64,000 bases of DNA from Pseudescherichia sp031987975 (GCF_031987975.1 NZ_DALZYX010000005.1:124001-188000), one strand, 5' to 3'; numbered from the stretch's first letter, positions 9,294 to 18,824 are shown. Notes: generated by a model from the letters alone, not told the origin. Numbers and translations: made by a program.

Positions 9294-9387
9294 GATCCAT
9301 CCTAAAACGTGTCCCGGGGCGAAGCGTAACACGCGCCTGCCCCTGCATCGTTTTAGTCTAACGTCTCGTTACAAAAGAAAATTTAGG

Positions 9388-10512
9388 TTATGTCTGATTA
9401 TGGCGCGGATTAGCCGGGAATATGGCTCCCAGCACGCTGGCCTGCGAGGCGCCGGTGACGGAGGGCAGATTACCCGGCAGACCGGCAACGGTGCGCCACG
9501 CTAGCCAGGCAAAGGCCAGCGCTTCCATATCGTCTCCGCTGATCCCCGCCTCGTCGGTAGTACCGACTTCAATACCCGGCAACAGGCTTGCCAGTCGCGC
9601 CATCACCAGTGGATTGCGCCCTCCACCACCGCAAACCAGCAGGCGCTCGCAGCCGCCGCTCAACAGCACCTGCTCAGCAATACTGACCGCCGTCAGCTCC
9701 GCCAGCGTGGCCTGCACGTCGCTGCCCGACAGGCCCGGGAAATGAGCCAGCTGGCGTTCAAGCCAGCCGTAGTTGAAGTACTCTCGCCCGGTACTTTTCG
9801 GCGCAGGCCGCGCAAACCATGGATCGCTGAGCATCTGCTGGAGCAGCGGGACAATGACCTTCCCCGCGCTTGCCCACTGGGCATCTTTATCATAAGGCTG
9901 CCCCTTTTGCCGCCAGATCCACGCATCCATCAGCATATTGCCCGGCCCGGTGTCATAGCCTCTTACCGGCCGATCCGGGAAGAGCAGAGAGAGGTTAGCA
10001 ATACCGCCAATATTGAGCACCATGCGCCGCTCGACAGGGTGAGCCAGCAAAGCCTGATGGAAAGCGGGAACCAGCGGCGCGCCCTGGCCGCCAAGGGCAA
10101 TATCCCGGCGGCGAAAATCACCCACTACCGTAATCCCCGTGTGGGTGACAATCTGGTTGTTATCGCCGATCTGCAATGTATTCGGCGCATCGCCCCCCGG
10201 CTCATGCCAGACGGTCTGCCCGTGACAGCCAATAGCGACAACATCCTGCGGGCGCAGGTTCTCCTGCTTAAGCAGCGCCAGGACCGCATCAGCAAACAGT
10301 TTGCCCAGCCGGCTATCAAGCTGACCGAGCTGGGAGAGGGTAAGCTGTTGCCCCTGACAGATATTGAGAATGGCCTCCTTGAGCGACACGGGTATCGGCC
10401 AACTCAGGCTGGCCTGCTGCGCCACCATGCGATCGTCAATCGCCGCAAGGACAACATCTACCCCATCAAGGCTGGTGCCTGACATGACGCCAATATAGCG
10501 ACCCGATTTCAT
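9388..10512 (-). CDS. anmK: Anhydro-N-acetylmuramic acid kinase AnmK
   Basis: This 374-residue ASKHA-fold kinase converts 1,6-anhydroMurNAc to MurNAc-6-phosphate during peptidoglycan recycling. The N-terminal MSGTSLDGVD phosphate-binding loop is diagnostic, and GPGNMLMDAW and CGGGGRNP are further family blocks. It is encoded next to mliC on the same strand, so two cell-wall genes are neighbours, as in E. coli. Confidence 0.97.
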   Translation of the reverse strand: MKSGRYIGVMSGTSLDGVDVVLAAIDDRMVAQQASLSWPIPVSLKEAILNICQGQQLTLSQLGQLDSRLGKLFADAVLALLKQENLRPQDVVAIGCHGQTVWHEPGGDAPNTLQIGDNNQIVTHTGITVVGDFRRRDIALGGQGAPLVPAFHQALLAHPVERRMVLNIGGIANLSLLFPDRPVRGYDTGPGNMLMDAWIWRQKGQPYDKDAQWASAGKVIVPLLQQMLSDPWFARPAPKSTGREYFNYGWLERQLAHFPGLSGSDVQATLAELTAVSIAEQVLLSGGCERLLVCGGGGRNPLVMARLASLLPGIEVGTTDEAGISGDDMEALAFAWLAWRTVAGLPGNLPSVTGASQASVLGAIFPANPRHNQT

Positions 10513-10641
10513 ATGCCGTCCTTATCTGTCTGCGTGGCTTAGGATCAATACCCTACCCTGGCACAATGACCGTGGGCATGGGTAGTGCTATTGTGATCTT
10601 TCAGACCGGGTTTGCACAGGCCAACTTGTCCACTTTTGGCC

Positions 10642-10658
10642 TGTTTAAGTAAAGTTAA
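10642..10658 (+). promoter_or_regulatory. Candidate PhoP box upstream of slyB
   Basis: TGTTTA-N5-AGTTAA resembles the PhoP direct repeat (T/G)GTTTA-N5-(T/G)GTTTA, about 130 bp before the slyB start. slyB is an established PhoPQ-regulon member in enterobacteria, which supports the call. Confidence 0.5.
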
Positions 10659-10784
10659 GCTCTGCAATGGTACTATTTTCGCATTGTTTTGGCGGAAGGT
10701 ATGACCTGATATCTTTAAATGCCATATAATTTAAAGATGACGGATGCTCGTCCGAGCGTTTTTAGGTGAACAGGAGATTCATAG

Positions 10785-11252
10785 ATGATTTTACGTGCAC
10801 TGGCAGTTTCCCTGGTTGGCTTCACTCTGGCAGGCTGCGTGAATGACAGCAGCCTCTCCGGCGACGTTTACAGCGCTTCCGAAGCGAAACAGGTGCAAAG
10901 TGTCACTTACGGTACGATTGTTAACGCCCGTCCGGTACAGATTCAGGGCGGCAATGAGAACAACGTGATTGGCGCGCTGGGCGGTGCGGTGCTGGGTGGC
11001 TTCCTCGGGAATACCGTCGGCGGCGGTTCCGGTCAGTCTTTGGCAACTGCCGCAGGTGCGGTGGCAGGCGGTGTTGCCGGTCAGGGCGTGCAGGGTGCGT
11101 TTAACAAAAGTCAGGGCGTAGAGCTGGAGATCCGTAAAGACGACGGCAATACCGTTATGGTTGTGCAGAAACAGGGCAATACCCGCTTCGCTGCCGGCCA
11201 GCGCGTTGTACTGGCCAGCAATGGCAGCCAGGTTACCGTCTCCCCGCGTTAA
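10785..11252 (+). CDS. slyB: Outer-membrane lipoprotein SlyB
   Basis: A 155-residue lipoprotein with a signal peptide ending in the lipobox LAGC. The centre is a glycine-rich zipper-like segment (GALGGAVLGGFLGNTVGGG and AAGAVAGGVAGQGVQ, roughly residues 64-105). The C-terminal domain ends in RVVLASNGSQVTVSPR as in E. coli SlyB. It stabilises the outer membrane under PhoPQ-inducing stress. It is convergent with slyA. Confidence 0.97.
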   Translation: MILRALAVSLVGFTLAGCVNDSSLSGDVYSASEAKQVQSVTYGTIVNARPVQIQGGNENNVIGALGGAVLGGFLGNTVGGGSGQSLATAAGAVAGGVAGQGVQGAFNKSQGVELEIRKDDGNTVMVVQKQGNTRFAAGQRVVLASNGSQVTVSPR

Positions 11253-11265
11253 TCATAACTACTGT

Positions 11266-11284
11266 GGCCGCCTCTGCGGCGGCC
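11266..11284 (+). terminator. Hairpin after slyB
   Basis: Perfect 7-bp stem GGCCGCC / GGCGGCC with a TCTGC loop, 13 bp after the slyB stop. The following CTCTTATCTC is only weakly U-rich. Confidence 0.6.
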
Positions 11285-11303
11285 CTCTTATCTCTCAGCC
11301 ATT

Positions 11304-11327
11304 AAAAAGCCCTGCTTTCGCAAGGCT
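11304..11327 (-). terminator. Rho-independent terminator of slyA
   Basis: Read on the minus strand, the stem AGCCTTGC / GCAGGGCT (one mismatch) with a GAAA loop is followed by TTTTTAAT, just after the slyA stop. Confidence 0.8.
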
Positions 11328-11337
11328 CTTGTCAGCG

Positions 11338-11778
11338 TTAGTCACGCGATTGTAATTCAATAATATTATGCTCTAGCCGGCCAATCAGGGTGATGAGCTG
11401 CTCCAGCTCGCTGGCAGAGATACCGGCGAGGATCTCACCCCGTGTTTTATTGATAACGGACTCCATCTCATCGATGATTGGGGCCGCTTTATCAGTGAGC
11501 TTAATACGTTTTGCCCGTCGGTCGCTGGCACAGGTCTGCCGGGAGATAAGGCCCTTCTCTTCCAGCTGGTCCAGAGTACGCACCAGCGACGGCTGTTCAA
11601 TGCCGATCGCTTTTGCCAGTTGAATCTGCGACTGTTCAGGTGGCAGCTGATGAATGTTATGCAGCGTTACCCAGTGCGTCTGCGTCAATTCCAGAGGTTT
11701 TAGGCGATGGTCAATCAGTGCACGCCAGATACGTACTAAACGTGCCAGATCAGAACCCAATGGCGATTCCAATTTCAT
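11338..11778 (-). CDS. slyA: MarR-family transcriptional regulator SlyA
   Basis: A 146-residue winged-helix dimeric regulator that antagonises H-NS at virulence and envelope genes. The N-terminus MKLESPLGSDLARLVRIWRA is nearly identical to E. coli/Salmonella SlyA. The recognition helix lies in EQPSLVRTLDQLEEKGL and the wing in SDRRAKRIKLT. It is divergent from the ydhIJK operon across an AT-rich spacer of about 190 bp, the usual place for SlyA autoregulation. Given the acquired AT-rich genes elsewhere in the window, SlyA is a plausible regulator of them. Confidence 0.97.
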   Translation of the reverse strand: MKLESPLGSDLARLVRIWRALIDHRLKPLELTQTHWVTLHNIHQLPPEQSQIQLAKAIGIEQPSLVRTLDQLEEKGLISRQTCASDRRAKRIKLTDKAAPIIDEMESVINKTRGEILAGISASELEQLITLIGRLEHNIIELQSRD

Positions 11779-11969
11779 CTCCTTATAATTAGCTTGCTAA
11801 GTTATTATGCTGATTTTAGAATAGTGTGCAATATTTATATTTTCAAAACAAACGTAATACTTATTTTACTTATAGCTGACATGATCAGCTTAGAGCAGAA
11901 AGAGAGTACGTTACCGTGGTTTTTGCTAAACCTATAAACAATGATAGTTAATGCAAAGGATTACGATTT

Positions 11970-12206
11970 GTGACGCTTATGCTTAATGCAACAGGATTGC
12001 CTTTACAGGATCTGGTGATCGGTGCCTCTATCTATTTCCCTCCATTTTTCAAAGCGTTCGTAGGCGGATTTATTATCTGGCTAGTGGCGCATCGTCTGCT
12101 GCGAGATTGGATCTATTCAGGTGAAATATGGCATCCCCTGCTGATGGATCTGTCGATCTTTACGCTTTGCGTCTGTCTGAGTTTCGTATTGCTGATTGCG
12201 TGGTGA
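11970..12206 (+). CDS. ydhI: YdhI, small DUF1656 inner-membrane protein
   Basis: A 78-residue protein with two membrane helices, beginning at GTG 11970 after AAAGGA. This start gives the same length as E. coli YdhI. DUF1656 proteins accompany AaeAB-like efflux systems, and here it is the first gene of ydhI-ydhJ-ydhK. Its exact role is not known. Confidence 0.93.
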   Translation: MTLMLNATGLPLQDLVIGASIYFPPFFKAFVGGFIIWLVAHRLLRDWIYSGEIWHPLLMDLSIFTLCVCLSFVLLIAW

Positions 12207-12208
12207 GT

Positions 12209-13069
12209 ATGACGCTTAAAACAGTTAAATATTTTTCAACGATTGCGGTCGCCATCGTCGCAGTGCTGGCGGGATGGTGGCTGTGGAACTTTTACATGCA
12301 GTCCCCGTGGACTCGCGATGGCAAAATTCGCGCCGAGCAGGTGAGTATTACGCCCCAGGTTTCCGGCAGCATTACCCGGCTCACTATCAGGGATAATCAG
12401 TTCGTCAATGCCGGCGACCTGCTGTTAACCGTTGATAAAACGCCTTTTAACATAGCGAAACTTAATGCGCAAGCCGGGCTGGCAAAAGCGCGATCGGACC
12501 TCGCAAAAGCAACCAACGAAGCGAAACGGCGTCAGCATTTATCACGTAACTATATTTCGGCGGAAGATATGGATACCGCCAACCTGAATGTTAAAGCGGC
12601 CCAGGCCAGCGTTGAAGCAGCCGAAGCGACTTTAGAACACGCGCAATGGCAGCTTGAGCAGACCGATGTTCGCGCGCCGGTCGCAGGCTGGGTAACTAAT
12701 CTTTCGACCCGAACAGGAGATTACGCCACCACCGGCAAGCCGCTATTCGCCCTTGTTGACAGCCACTCTTTTTATGTCATGGGGTATTTCGAAGAGACAA
12801 AACTGCGCCATATTCGCGAAGGTGCGGCAGCCGTTATTACCCTGTATAGCGGTAACGTAAAGTTACAGGGTCACGTTTCCAGTATTGGTCGCGCCATCTA
12901 CGATCAGAGCGTAGAGAGTGATTCTGGTTTAGTGCCCGACATTAAACCCAATGTTCCCTGGGTGCGCCTGGCCCAGCGCGTGCCGGTAAGGATAGAGTTC
13001 GATTCGCTTCCTCATGACATCACGCTGATTTCCGGCACCACGTGCAGCGTTGCGATTGGACAGCGCTAA
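12209..13069 (+). CDS. ydhJ: YdhJ, membrane-fusion (HlyD/AaeA-type) efflux subunit
   Basis: This 286-residue periplasmic adaptor has one N-terminal membrane anchor. Its halves of a biotinyl-lipoyl domain (VSITPQVSGSITRL and APVAGWVTNLSTRTGDY) flank a helical hairpin at about residues 80-150, followed by a beta-barrel. The ATG at 12209 begins two bases after the ydhI stop and gives the E. coli length. The 3' end overlaps the ydhK start by one base. It links the YdhK inner-membrane pump to an outer channel. The substrate is unknown, though AaeAB relatives export aromatic acids. Confidence 0.94.
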   Translation: MTLKTVKYFSTIAVAIVAVLAGWWLWNFYMQSPWTRDGKIRAEQVSITPQVSGSITRLTIRDNQFVNAGDLLLTVDKTPFNIAKLNAQAGLAKARSDLAKATNEAKRRQHLSRNYISAEDMDTANLNVKAAQASVEAAEATLEHAQWQLEQTDVRAPVAGWVTNLSTRTGDYATTGKPLFALVDSHSFYVMGYFEETKLRHIREGAAAVITLYSGNVKLQGHVSSIGRAIYDQSVESDSGLVPDIKPNVPWVRLAQRVPVRIEFDSLPHDITLISGTTCSVAIGQR

Positions 13070-15081
13070 TGCAGGCTTCTTCTTTTAGCTGGCGTAATAC
13101 CCCCTGGTTTAAAGCAACCACCGGACAATGGCGATATGCATTACGTAACGCCATCGCCATGTGCCTCGCCTTAACCCTCGCCTACTGCTTTGACCTGGAT
13201 GAACCCTACTGGGCGATGACCTCCGCCGCCGTGGTGAGCTTTCCAACGGTGGGCGGCGTCATTAGTAAAAGTCTCGGCCGTATTGCTGGCAGCCTACTGG
13301 GTGCGACGGCTGCGCTGATCATCGCAGGCCATACCTTAAATGAGCCTTGGCTCTTCTTATTCAGCATGGCGGCCTGGCTTGGTCTGTGTACCTGGGCCTG
13401 TGCATACTTTACCAATAACGTCGCTTACGGTTTTCAACTGTCTGGCTATACCGCCGCTATTATTGCCTTTCCGACCGTTAATCTCATTGATACCGTTCAG
13501 CTGTGGGATATCGCTCAGGCCCGCGTTTGTGAGGTCGTGCTCGGTATACTTTGCGGCGGAGTGATGATGATGATCCTGCCAAGCACATCCGATGGAACCG
13601 CCCTGCTCAATGCGTTGAAAAATATGCAGACGCGCTTGCTGGAACACGCCAGTTTGCTCTGGCAACCTGAAACCAACGATGCCATTCGTTCCGCGCATGA
13701 GGGGGTTATTAACCAGATCCTGACGATGAATCTGCTACGTATTCAGGCGTTCTGGAGTCATTACCGCTTTCGTCGCCAGAATGCGCTGCTTAACGCGCTG
13801 CTGCACCATCAGCTACGTCTGACCAGCGTTATCTCCAGTCTTCGCCGTCTGCTGCTGAACTGGCCCAACCCACCGCAGCAGACCCGTGAGATCGTTGAGC
13901 AACTGCTCTCTGCGCTTACCCGTCCCCATATTAATTCTTATAGCATTGCACAGATTATCGCCCCGTTACGCCCCCAGGACGATAGTGACTATCACCACCT
14001 CGCCTTCTGGCAACGGCTACGCTTTTTTTGCGCACTTTATCTGCAAAGCAACCGCTGGTTGCGAGCGCTGGAAAATGGTACGTCTGTCTCATTGCATATT
14101 ACCAGTCGGCGTCCGAGCCTGGCGCGTCATACCGATAGCGTGGAAGCCTTATGGAGCGGTATTCGAACCTTCTGTACGCTAATGGTCGTGGGTGCATGGA
14201 GTATTGGATCGCAATGGGAGTCCGGTTCTGGAGCGCTATCGCTGGCGGCGATCAGCTGCGTGCTCTATTCAATCGTCGCAACCCCTTTTAAATCGCTCAC
14301 CTTGCTGATGCGGACCCTCGTGCTACTGTCATTATTCAGCTTTGTGGTGAAATTTGGCCTGATGGTGCAAGTCACCGATCTTTGGCAATTTTTGCTTTTT
14401 CTTTTTCCACTGCTGACCACTATGCAGCTACTTAAACAGCAAATGACGAAGCTGGCAGGATTATGGGGTCAGCTGATTGTTTTTATGGGGTCGTTTATCG
14501 CCGTGACCAATCCACCCGTGTACGATTTTGCTGATTTTCTGAATGATAACTCGGCAAAAATCGCTGGGGTAGCACTCTCATGGCTGGCGTTCGCTATCTT
14601 GCGCCCCGGCTCTGACGCCCGTAAAAGCCGCCGCCGTATACGCGCCTTGCGCCGCGATTTCGTCGATCAGCTCAGCCACCGCCCGTCGCATAGCGAATAT
14701 GAGTTTGAATCGCTGGCTTATCATCACATCAGTCAGCTCAGTAATAGTCAGGATGCGCTGGCCCGCCGCTGGCTGTTACGTTGGGGAGTGGTACTGCTCA
14801 ACTGCTGCCATGTTGTCTGGCAGCTTCGCGAGTGGGAAACCCGCTCCGATCCGCTTTCACGGGTCAGAGACGTTTGCATAGCGCAGTTACGCGATGTGAT
14901 GAGCGAGCGTGGCGTTGACCAGCGCCATCTGGCCAGCACGCTGCAGCGGTTACAGCGTATCTGCGATAGCTTGTCTCGACACCATCAACCCGCTGCCCGA
15001 GAGCTGGCGGCGCTTGTTTGGCGGCTACAGATATCACTGTCGCAGCTTGTACAAGCGCCACCGCCGGGGATGCTAACGTGA
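13069..15081 (+). CDS. ydhK: YdhK, AaeB/FUSC-type inner-membrane efflux protein
   Basis: This 670-residue protein has the double architecture of the aromatic acid exporter family: two clusters of membrane helices (roughly residues 25-170 and 355-515), each followed by a cytoplasmic domain. The start at 13069 overlaps the ydhJ stop (TAATG). The sequence is collinear with E. coli YdhK to the end. It is probably the energised pump of the YdhIJK system. The stop codon directly abuts the sodC stop on the opposite strand with no spacer. Confidence 0.94.
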   Translation: MQASSFSWRNTPWFKATTGQWRYALRNAIAMCLALTLAYCFDLDEPYWAMTSAAVVSFPTVGGVISKSLGRIAGSLLGATAALIIAGHTLNEPWLFLFSMAAWLGLCTWACAYFTNNVAYGFQLSGYTAAIIAFPTVNLIDTVQLWDIAQARVCEVVLGILCGGVMMMILPSTSDGTALLNALKNMQTRLLEHASLLWQPETNDAIRSAHEGVINQILTMNLLRIQAFWSHYRFRRQNALLNALLHHQLRLTSVISSLRRLLLNWPNPPQQTREIVEQLLSALTRPHINSYSIAQIIAPLRPQDDSDYHHLAFWQRLRFFCALYLQSNRWLRALENGTSVSLHITSRRPSLARHTDSVEALWSGIRTFCTLMVVGAWSIGSQWESGSGALSLAAISCVLYSIVATPFKSLTLLMRTLVLLSLFSFVVKFGLMVQVTDLWQFLLFLFPLLTTMQLLKQQMTKLAGLWGQLIVFMGSFIAVTNPPVYDFADFLNDNSAKIAGVALSWLAFAILRPGSDARKSRRRIRALRRDFVDQLSHRPSHSEYEFESLAYHHISQLSNSQDALARRWLLRWGVVLLNCCHVVWQLREWETRSDPLSRVRDVCIAQLRDVMSERGVDQRHLASTLQRLQRICDSLSRHHQPAARELAALVWRLQISLSQLVQAPPPGMLT

Positions 15082-15603
15082 TTAGTTAATGACACCACAA
15101 GCGTAGCGCGCTCCGCCGCCGCCTAACGGCTCCGGTTTGTCGGAATAGTTGTCGCCACCCACGTGGATCATCAGCGATCTGTTTTTCACTTCATCCAACT
15201 TTTTCAGACGCGGGGAAACCACTGGCTGAGTGGCTTTACCGTCGTTATTGACCTGAAGCACGGGCAGATCTCCCGTATGCCCCGCGCCCTCTGGACCCTC
15301 ATGTTTGCCAGTGGTGTGTGGATCAAGATGCCCACCCGCCGCTTCAGCTGCAGAAGGCTTGCCATCCTTCATAGCAGGCTCGCAGGTACCTTTAGCATGC
15401 ACGTGGAAACCATGATCGCCGGGCGGAAGTGCTTTCAGATCGGGCGCAAATTCCAGCCCTTTATCGGTTTCGGTAATTTTCACCGTCCCGATGGACTGAC
15501 CCACGCCTTGAGAAGTGACAAGGTTCATTTCAACCTCTTCACTGGCAGCCTGCGCACCGGTGCAGGCTAACAGTGTCAATACGGCCAAACTCAATCGCTT
15601 CAT
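15082..15603 (-). CDS. sodC: Periplasmic Cu/Zn superoxide dismutase SodC
   Basis: A 173-residue enzyme with a Sec signal peptide (first 19-20 residues, ending AQAA). Metal-binding blocks are visible: GFHVHAKGTC, GGHLDPHTTGKH, the GHTGDLPVL zinc-loop region and RSLMIHVGGDNYSD. It detoxifies superoxide in the periplasm. Its neighbours are ydhK (convergent, zero spacer) and ydhF, as in E. coli. Confidence 0.97.
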   Translation of the reverse strand: MKRLSLAVLTLLACTGAQAASEEVEMNLVTSQGVGQSIGTVKITETDKGLEFAPDLKALPPGDHGFHVHAKGTCEPAMKDGKPSAAEAAGGHLDPHTTGKHEGPEGAGHTGDLPVLQVNNDGKATQPVVSPRLKKLDEVKNRSLMIHVGGDNYSDKPEPLGGGGARYACGVIN

Positions 15604-15683
15604 ATGATCTCCGGTTATTGGTTATTATCTCTGAAGTGTAAACCAGGGATGTAGATACCACCGGAGAATCAGATAATCAGCTA

Positions 15684-16580
15684 TTAAGGCACGTCGTACC
15701 CGAGCGCGGCTTTACGGATGCGGAACCACTGTTGGCGGGTAAGCGTGAGCGCTTCAGCGGCAATCGCCGCACGCACGCGCTCGATTTTGCCCGAGCCAAT
15801 AATCGGCAGCGGCTTCGACGGCAGCTTCAGCACCCAGGCATAGACCACCTGTTCAATAGTTTCGGCCTGGATCTCTTCAGCGATCTGCGCCAGCTCGTCG
15901 CGCAGCGGCTGGAAAGCCTCGTCGCTAAACAGCTGACCACCGCCGAGGCAGGACCACGCCATCGGGTGAATACGCAATTGCTGAAGCTGATCGAGCGTGC
16001 CGTCAAGCAGCAGCGGCTGATGCACCGGCGAGATCTCAACCTGGTTAGTGGCGAGGGTAAACGGCAGACGCGACTGCAGCAGTGCAAACTGGGCCGGGGT
16101 AAAGTTAGAGACGCCAAAGTGACGCACCTTCCCGCTCTGATGAAGCTGAAGAAACGCCTCGGCAACCTCATCGGCATCCATCAGCGGATCGGGGCGATGG
16201 ATCAGCAGCAGATCGAGGCGATCGGTCGCCAGGTGAGTCAACGACTGCTCGGCGCTGCTGATAATGTGCCGCTTATCGGTGATATAATGACCGATAGCGT
16301 GCTCGGGGCGCGCCGTGGTGGCAATGCCGCATTTAGAGACGATCTCCATGCGCTCACGCAGGTGGGGAGCTAGCTTTAACGCGTCGCCAAAGGCGGCTTC
16401 ACACTGATAGCCGCCGTAGATATCGGCGTGATCGACCGTAGTGACACCCATCTCCAGATGCGCCTCAATAAAGCTGACCAGCTGGCGTGGCGTCATATTC
16501 CACTCCATCAGACGCCAGTAGCCCATGACGAAACGTGAAAATTCCGGCCCCTGAGGCGCGAGGGTAATACGCTGAACCAT
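15684..16580 (-). CDS. ydhF: YdhF, aldo/keto reductase family oxidoreductase
   Basis: This 298-residue TIM-barrel oxidoreductase contains the family blocks DHADIYGGYQ (catalytic Asp/Tyr region), LLLIHRPDPLMD, GKVRHFGVSNF and LPIIGSGKIERV (NADPH-binding end). The ATG at 16580 follows GGAAACGG and matches the E. coli start; an in-frame upstream ATG adds 12 residues without support. Physiological substrate unknown. Confidence 0.94.
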   Translation of the reverse strand: MVQRITLAPQGPEFSRFVMGYWRLMEWNMTPRQLVSFIEAHLEMGVTTVDHADIYGGYQCEAAFGDALKLAPHLRERMEIVSKCGIATTARPEHAIGHYITDKRHIISSAEQSLTHLATDRLDLLLIHRPDPLMDADEVAEAFLQLHQSGKVRHFGVSNFTPAQFALLQSRLPFTLATNQVEISPVHQPLLLDGTLDQLQQLRIHPMAWSCLGGGQLFSDEAFQPLRDELAQIAEEIQAETIEQVVYAWVLKLPSKPLPIIGSGKIERVRAAIAAEALTLTRQQWFRIRKAALGYDVP

Positions 16581-16637
16581 AACCGTTTCCTTACTTTGCA
16601 AAGAAGAGACAGGCAAAGAGTATACGGAAAACGGCGC

Positions 16638-16877
16638 TTAAAACAGTGAGGGCTGCTGCGGTTCTTCTCCTGCCGGCTGGCTACCTGCACGCATTTTGCG
16701 CAGCGCACGCTGGCGGCAGAGACGCAGCACGTTCTGCTTTTCACTGTCGCTCATACGCTGCCAGTTAAAACGTTCATCCCGGCTGCGCAGGCAGCCGCGG
16801 CAGTAGCCCTGTTCATCGGTCTGACAAATTCCCCGGCATGGGCTAAGAATGGGGAAAAACTCCAGCTGTTCCGGCAC
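16638..16877 (-). CDS. ydhL: YdhL, DUF1289 cysteine-rich small protein
   Basis: A 79-residue protein with four clustered cysteines (residues 14, 18, 26 and 29: CRGIC and CRGC) typical of DUF1289, probably a metal or cluster site, followed by a basic RFNW...RLCRQR helix region. The GTG at 16877 is preceded by a very strong AGGAGG and gives exactly the E. coli length, so I prefer it to the upstream ATG that would run through the nemR operator region. It is divergent from nemR. Function unknown. Confidence 0.9.
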   Translation of the reverse strand: MPEQLEFFPILSPCRGICQTDEQGYCRGCLRSRDERFNWQRMSDSEKQNVLRLCRQRALRKMRAGSQPAGEEPQQPSLF

Positions 16878-16946
16878 GTCCTTCCTCCTGTTAGCAATCG
16901 ATAATACTATTGAAGACGCCCATCCGACATAAAGCAACCCTTGCAT

Positions 16947-16962
16947 TAGACCGAATGGTCTA
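16947..16962 (+). promoter_or_regulatory. NemR operator
   Basis: Perfect inverted repeat TAGACC-GAAT-GGTCTA, 15 bp upstream of the nemR start, between divergent ydhL and nemR. It matches the known NemR box. A related GACCGGTC palindrome with a GGTCTA half lies at about 17604-17613 before nemA. Confidence 0.85.
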
Positions 16963-16976
16963 TTACAGTAAGTCCT

Positions 16977-17573
16977 ATGAACAGAGATACCGAACACGAT
17001 ACCCGTGAACACTTACTGGCAACCGGCGAGCAGCTTTGCATCCATCGCGGGTTTACCGGCATGGGATTAAGCGAGCTGTTAAAAACGGCGGAAGTGCCGA
17101 AAGGCTCGTTTTATCACTATTTTCGCTCGAAAGAGGCGTTCGGGGTGGCGATGCTTGAGCGTCACTATGTTGGCTACCACCAGCGTCTCACCCACCATTT
17201 CTCTCATGGTAGCGGTAACTATCGCGACCGCTTAATTGCCTATTTCCAGGAGACGCTGAACCAGTTTTGTCAGAAGGGGATCATCAGCGGCTGCCTGACG
17301 GTGAAACTCTCTGCCGAAGTGTGCGATCTCTCGGAAGATATGCGTAGCGCGATGGACAGAGGTGCCAGCCGTGTCATTGCGCTGCTGGCCGAGGCGCTGG
17401 AAAAGGGTCGCGATACCCACTGCCTGCGCTTTGAGGGAGATGCCCTTACCCAAGGCCAGGTGCTCTATGCGCTGTGGTTGGGTGCCAATATACAGGCTAA
17501 AATTTCCCGCAGTGCTCTGCCGCTGGAGAGCGCGCTGGCACACGCTAAAACAATACTCATCACGCCTGAATAA
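16977..17573 (+). CDS. nemR: NemR, TetR-family electrophile/hypochlorite-sensing repressor
   Basis: This 198-residue TetR-family repressor has an N-terminal helix-turn-helix (MGLSELLKTAEVPKGSFYHYF). The redox-active Cys106 of the E. coli protein is conserved, as are Cys21, Cys98 and Cys116. It represses nemRA-gloA until its cysteine is modified by reactive electrophiles or chlorine species. Its operator lies directly upstream, which indicates autoregulation. nemA follows in the same direction. Confidence 0.96.
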   Translation: MNRDTEHDTREHLLATGEQLCIHRGFTGMGLSELLKTAEVPKGSFYHYFRSKEAFGVAMLERHYVGYHQRLTHHFSHGSGNYRDRLIAYFQETLNQFCQKGIISGCLTVKLSAEVCDLSEDMRSAMDRGASRVIALLAEALEKGRDTHCLRFEGDALTQGQVLYALWLGANIQAKISRSALPLESALAHAKTILITPE

Positions 17574-17627
17574 GTCAGGCGTTTTATTTCCCTTTTAACT
17601 AGTTGACCGGTCTATTCAGGAGAAGCT

Positions 17628-18722
17628 ATGGCGAACAAACTGTTTACCCCGCTGAAAGTGGGTGCGATTACTGCGGCAAACCGCGTTTTTATGGCCCCGC
17701 TGACACGTCTGCGCAGCATCGAGCCGGGTGATATCCCTACCCCGCTGATGGGCGAATACTATCGTCAGCGCGCCAGCGCCGGGTTAATCATCAGCGAGGC
17801 GACACAGATCTCTGCCCAGGCAAAAGGCTACGCTGGTGCCCCAGGCCTGCACAGCCCCGAGCAGATTGCCGCATGGAAAAAGATCACCGACGGCGTTCAT
17901 GCTGAAAACGGTCAGATCGCAGTACAGCTCTGGCACACCGGCCGTATTTCCCATGCCAGCATCCAGCCGGGCGGTAATGCTCCGGTTGCCCCGTCGGCAA
18001 TCAATTCTGGGACCCGTACCTCCCTTCGCGATGAGAACGGTAACGCCATCCGCGTTGATACCTCCACGCCTCGCGCGCTGGATATCAGCGAGATCCCGGG
18101 CATCGTTGATGACTTCCGCCAGGCGGTAGCTAACGCCCGCGAAGCCGGTTTCGACCTGGTGGAGCTGCACTCCGCTCACGGCTACCTGCTGCACCAGTTC
18201 CTCTCCCCGTCGGCGAACCATCGTACCGACGAGTACGGCGGCAGCGTTGAGAACCGCGCCCGCCTGGTGCTGGAAGTGGTTGATGCGGTAAGCAAAGAGT
18301 GGAGCGCTGAACGTATTGGCATCCGTCTTTCTCCAATCGGTACTTTCCAGAACACTGACAACGGCGACAATGAAGAGGCCGATGCGCTCTACCTGATTGA
18401 AGAGTTGGCTAAGCGCGGCATCGCCTATCTGCATCTCTCCGAGCCAGACTGGGCCGGTGGTCAGCCCTATACCGATGAGTTCCGTGAAAAAGTGCGTGCG
18501 CGTTTCCACGGCCCGATCGTCGGTGCCGGGGCCTATACGCCAGAGAAAGCAGAGAACCTGATCGCTAAGGGCCTGATTGACGCGGTGGCCTTTGGTCGCG
18601 ACTATATCGCTAACCCGGATCTGGTGGAGCGCCTGCGACGCAAGGCCGAGCTGAACCCGCAGCGTCCGGAGAGCTTCTACGGCGGCGGCGCGGAAGGGTA
18701 TACCGACTACCCGACGCTGTAA
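17628..18722 (+). CDS. nemA: N-ethylmaleimide reductase NemA (old yellow enzyme)
   Basis: A 364-residue FMN-dependent ene-reductase that reduces N-ethylmaleimide, nitrate esters and other electrophiles with NADPH. It is a TIM barrel with the old-yellow-enzyme blocks MAPLTRLRS, VQLWHTGRISH and ELHSAHGYLLHQF (substrate-binding His residues), and a FMN-binding AFGRDYIANPDL end. It lies in the nemR-nemA-gloA unit and should be induced with it. Confidence 0.97.
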   Translation: MANKLFTPLKVGAITAANRVFMAPLTRLRSIEPGDIPTPLMGEYYRQRASAGLIISEATQISAQAKGYAGAPGLHSPEQIAAWKKITDGVHAENGQIAVQLWHTGRISHASIQPGGNAPVAPSAINSGTRTSLRDENGNAIRVDTSTPRALDISEIPGIVDDFRQAVANAREAGFDLVELHSAHGYLLHQFLSPSANHRTDEYGGSVENRARLVLEVVDAVSKEWSAERIGIRLSPIGTFQNTDNGDNEEADALYLIEELAKRGIAYLHLSEPDWAGGQPYTDEFREKVRARFHGPIVGAGAYTPEKAENLIAKGLIDAVAFGRDYIANPDLVERLRRKAELNPQRPESFYGGGAEGYTDYPTL

Positions 18723-18824
18723 CCGGTACGTCGTCACTGACATTGATAGCGGCAGGGATCCGCCGCTATACTAAAATAGACTTAATGACTTAAATGCCTG
18801 AGCAAAAAAACGAAAGAGGATATT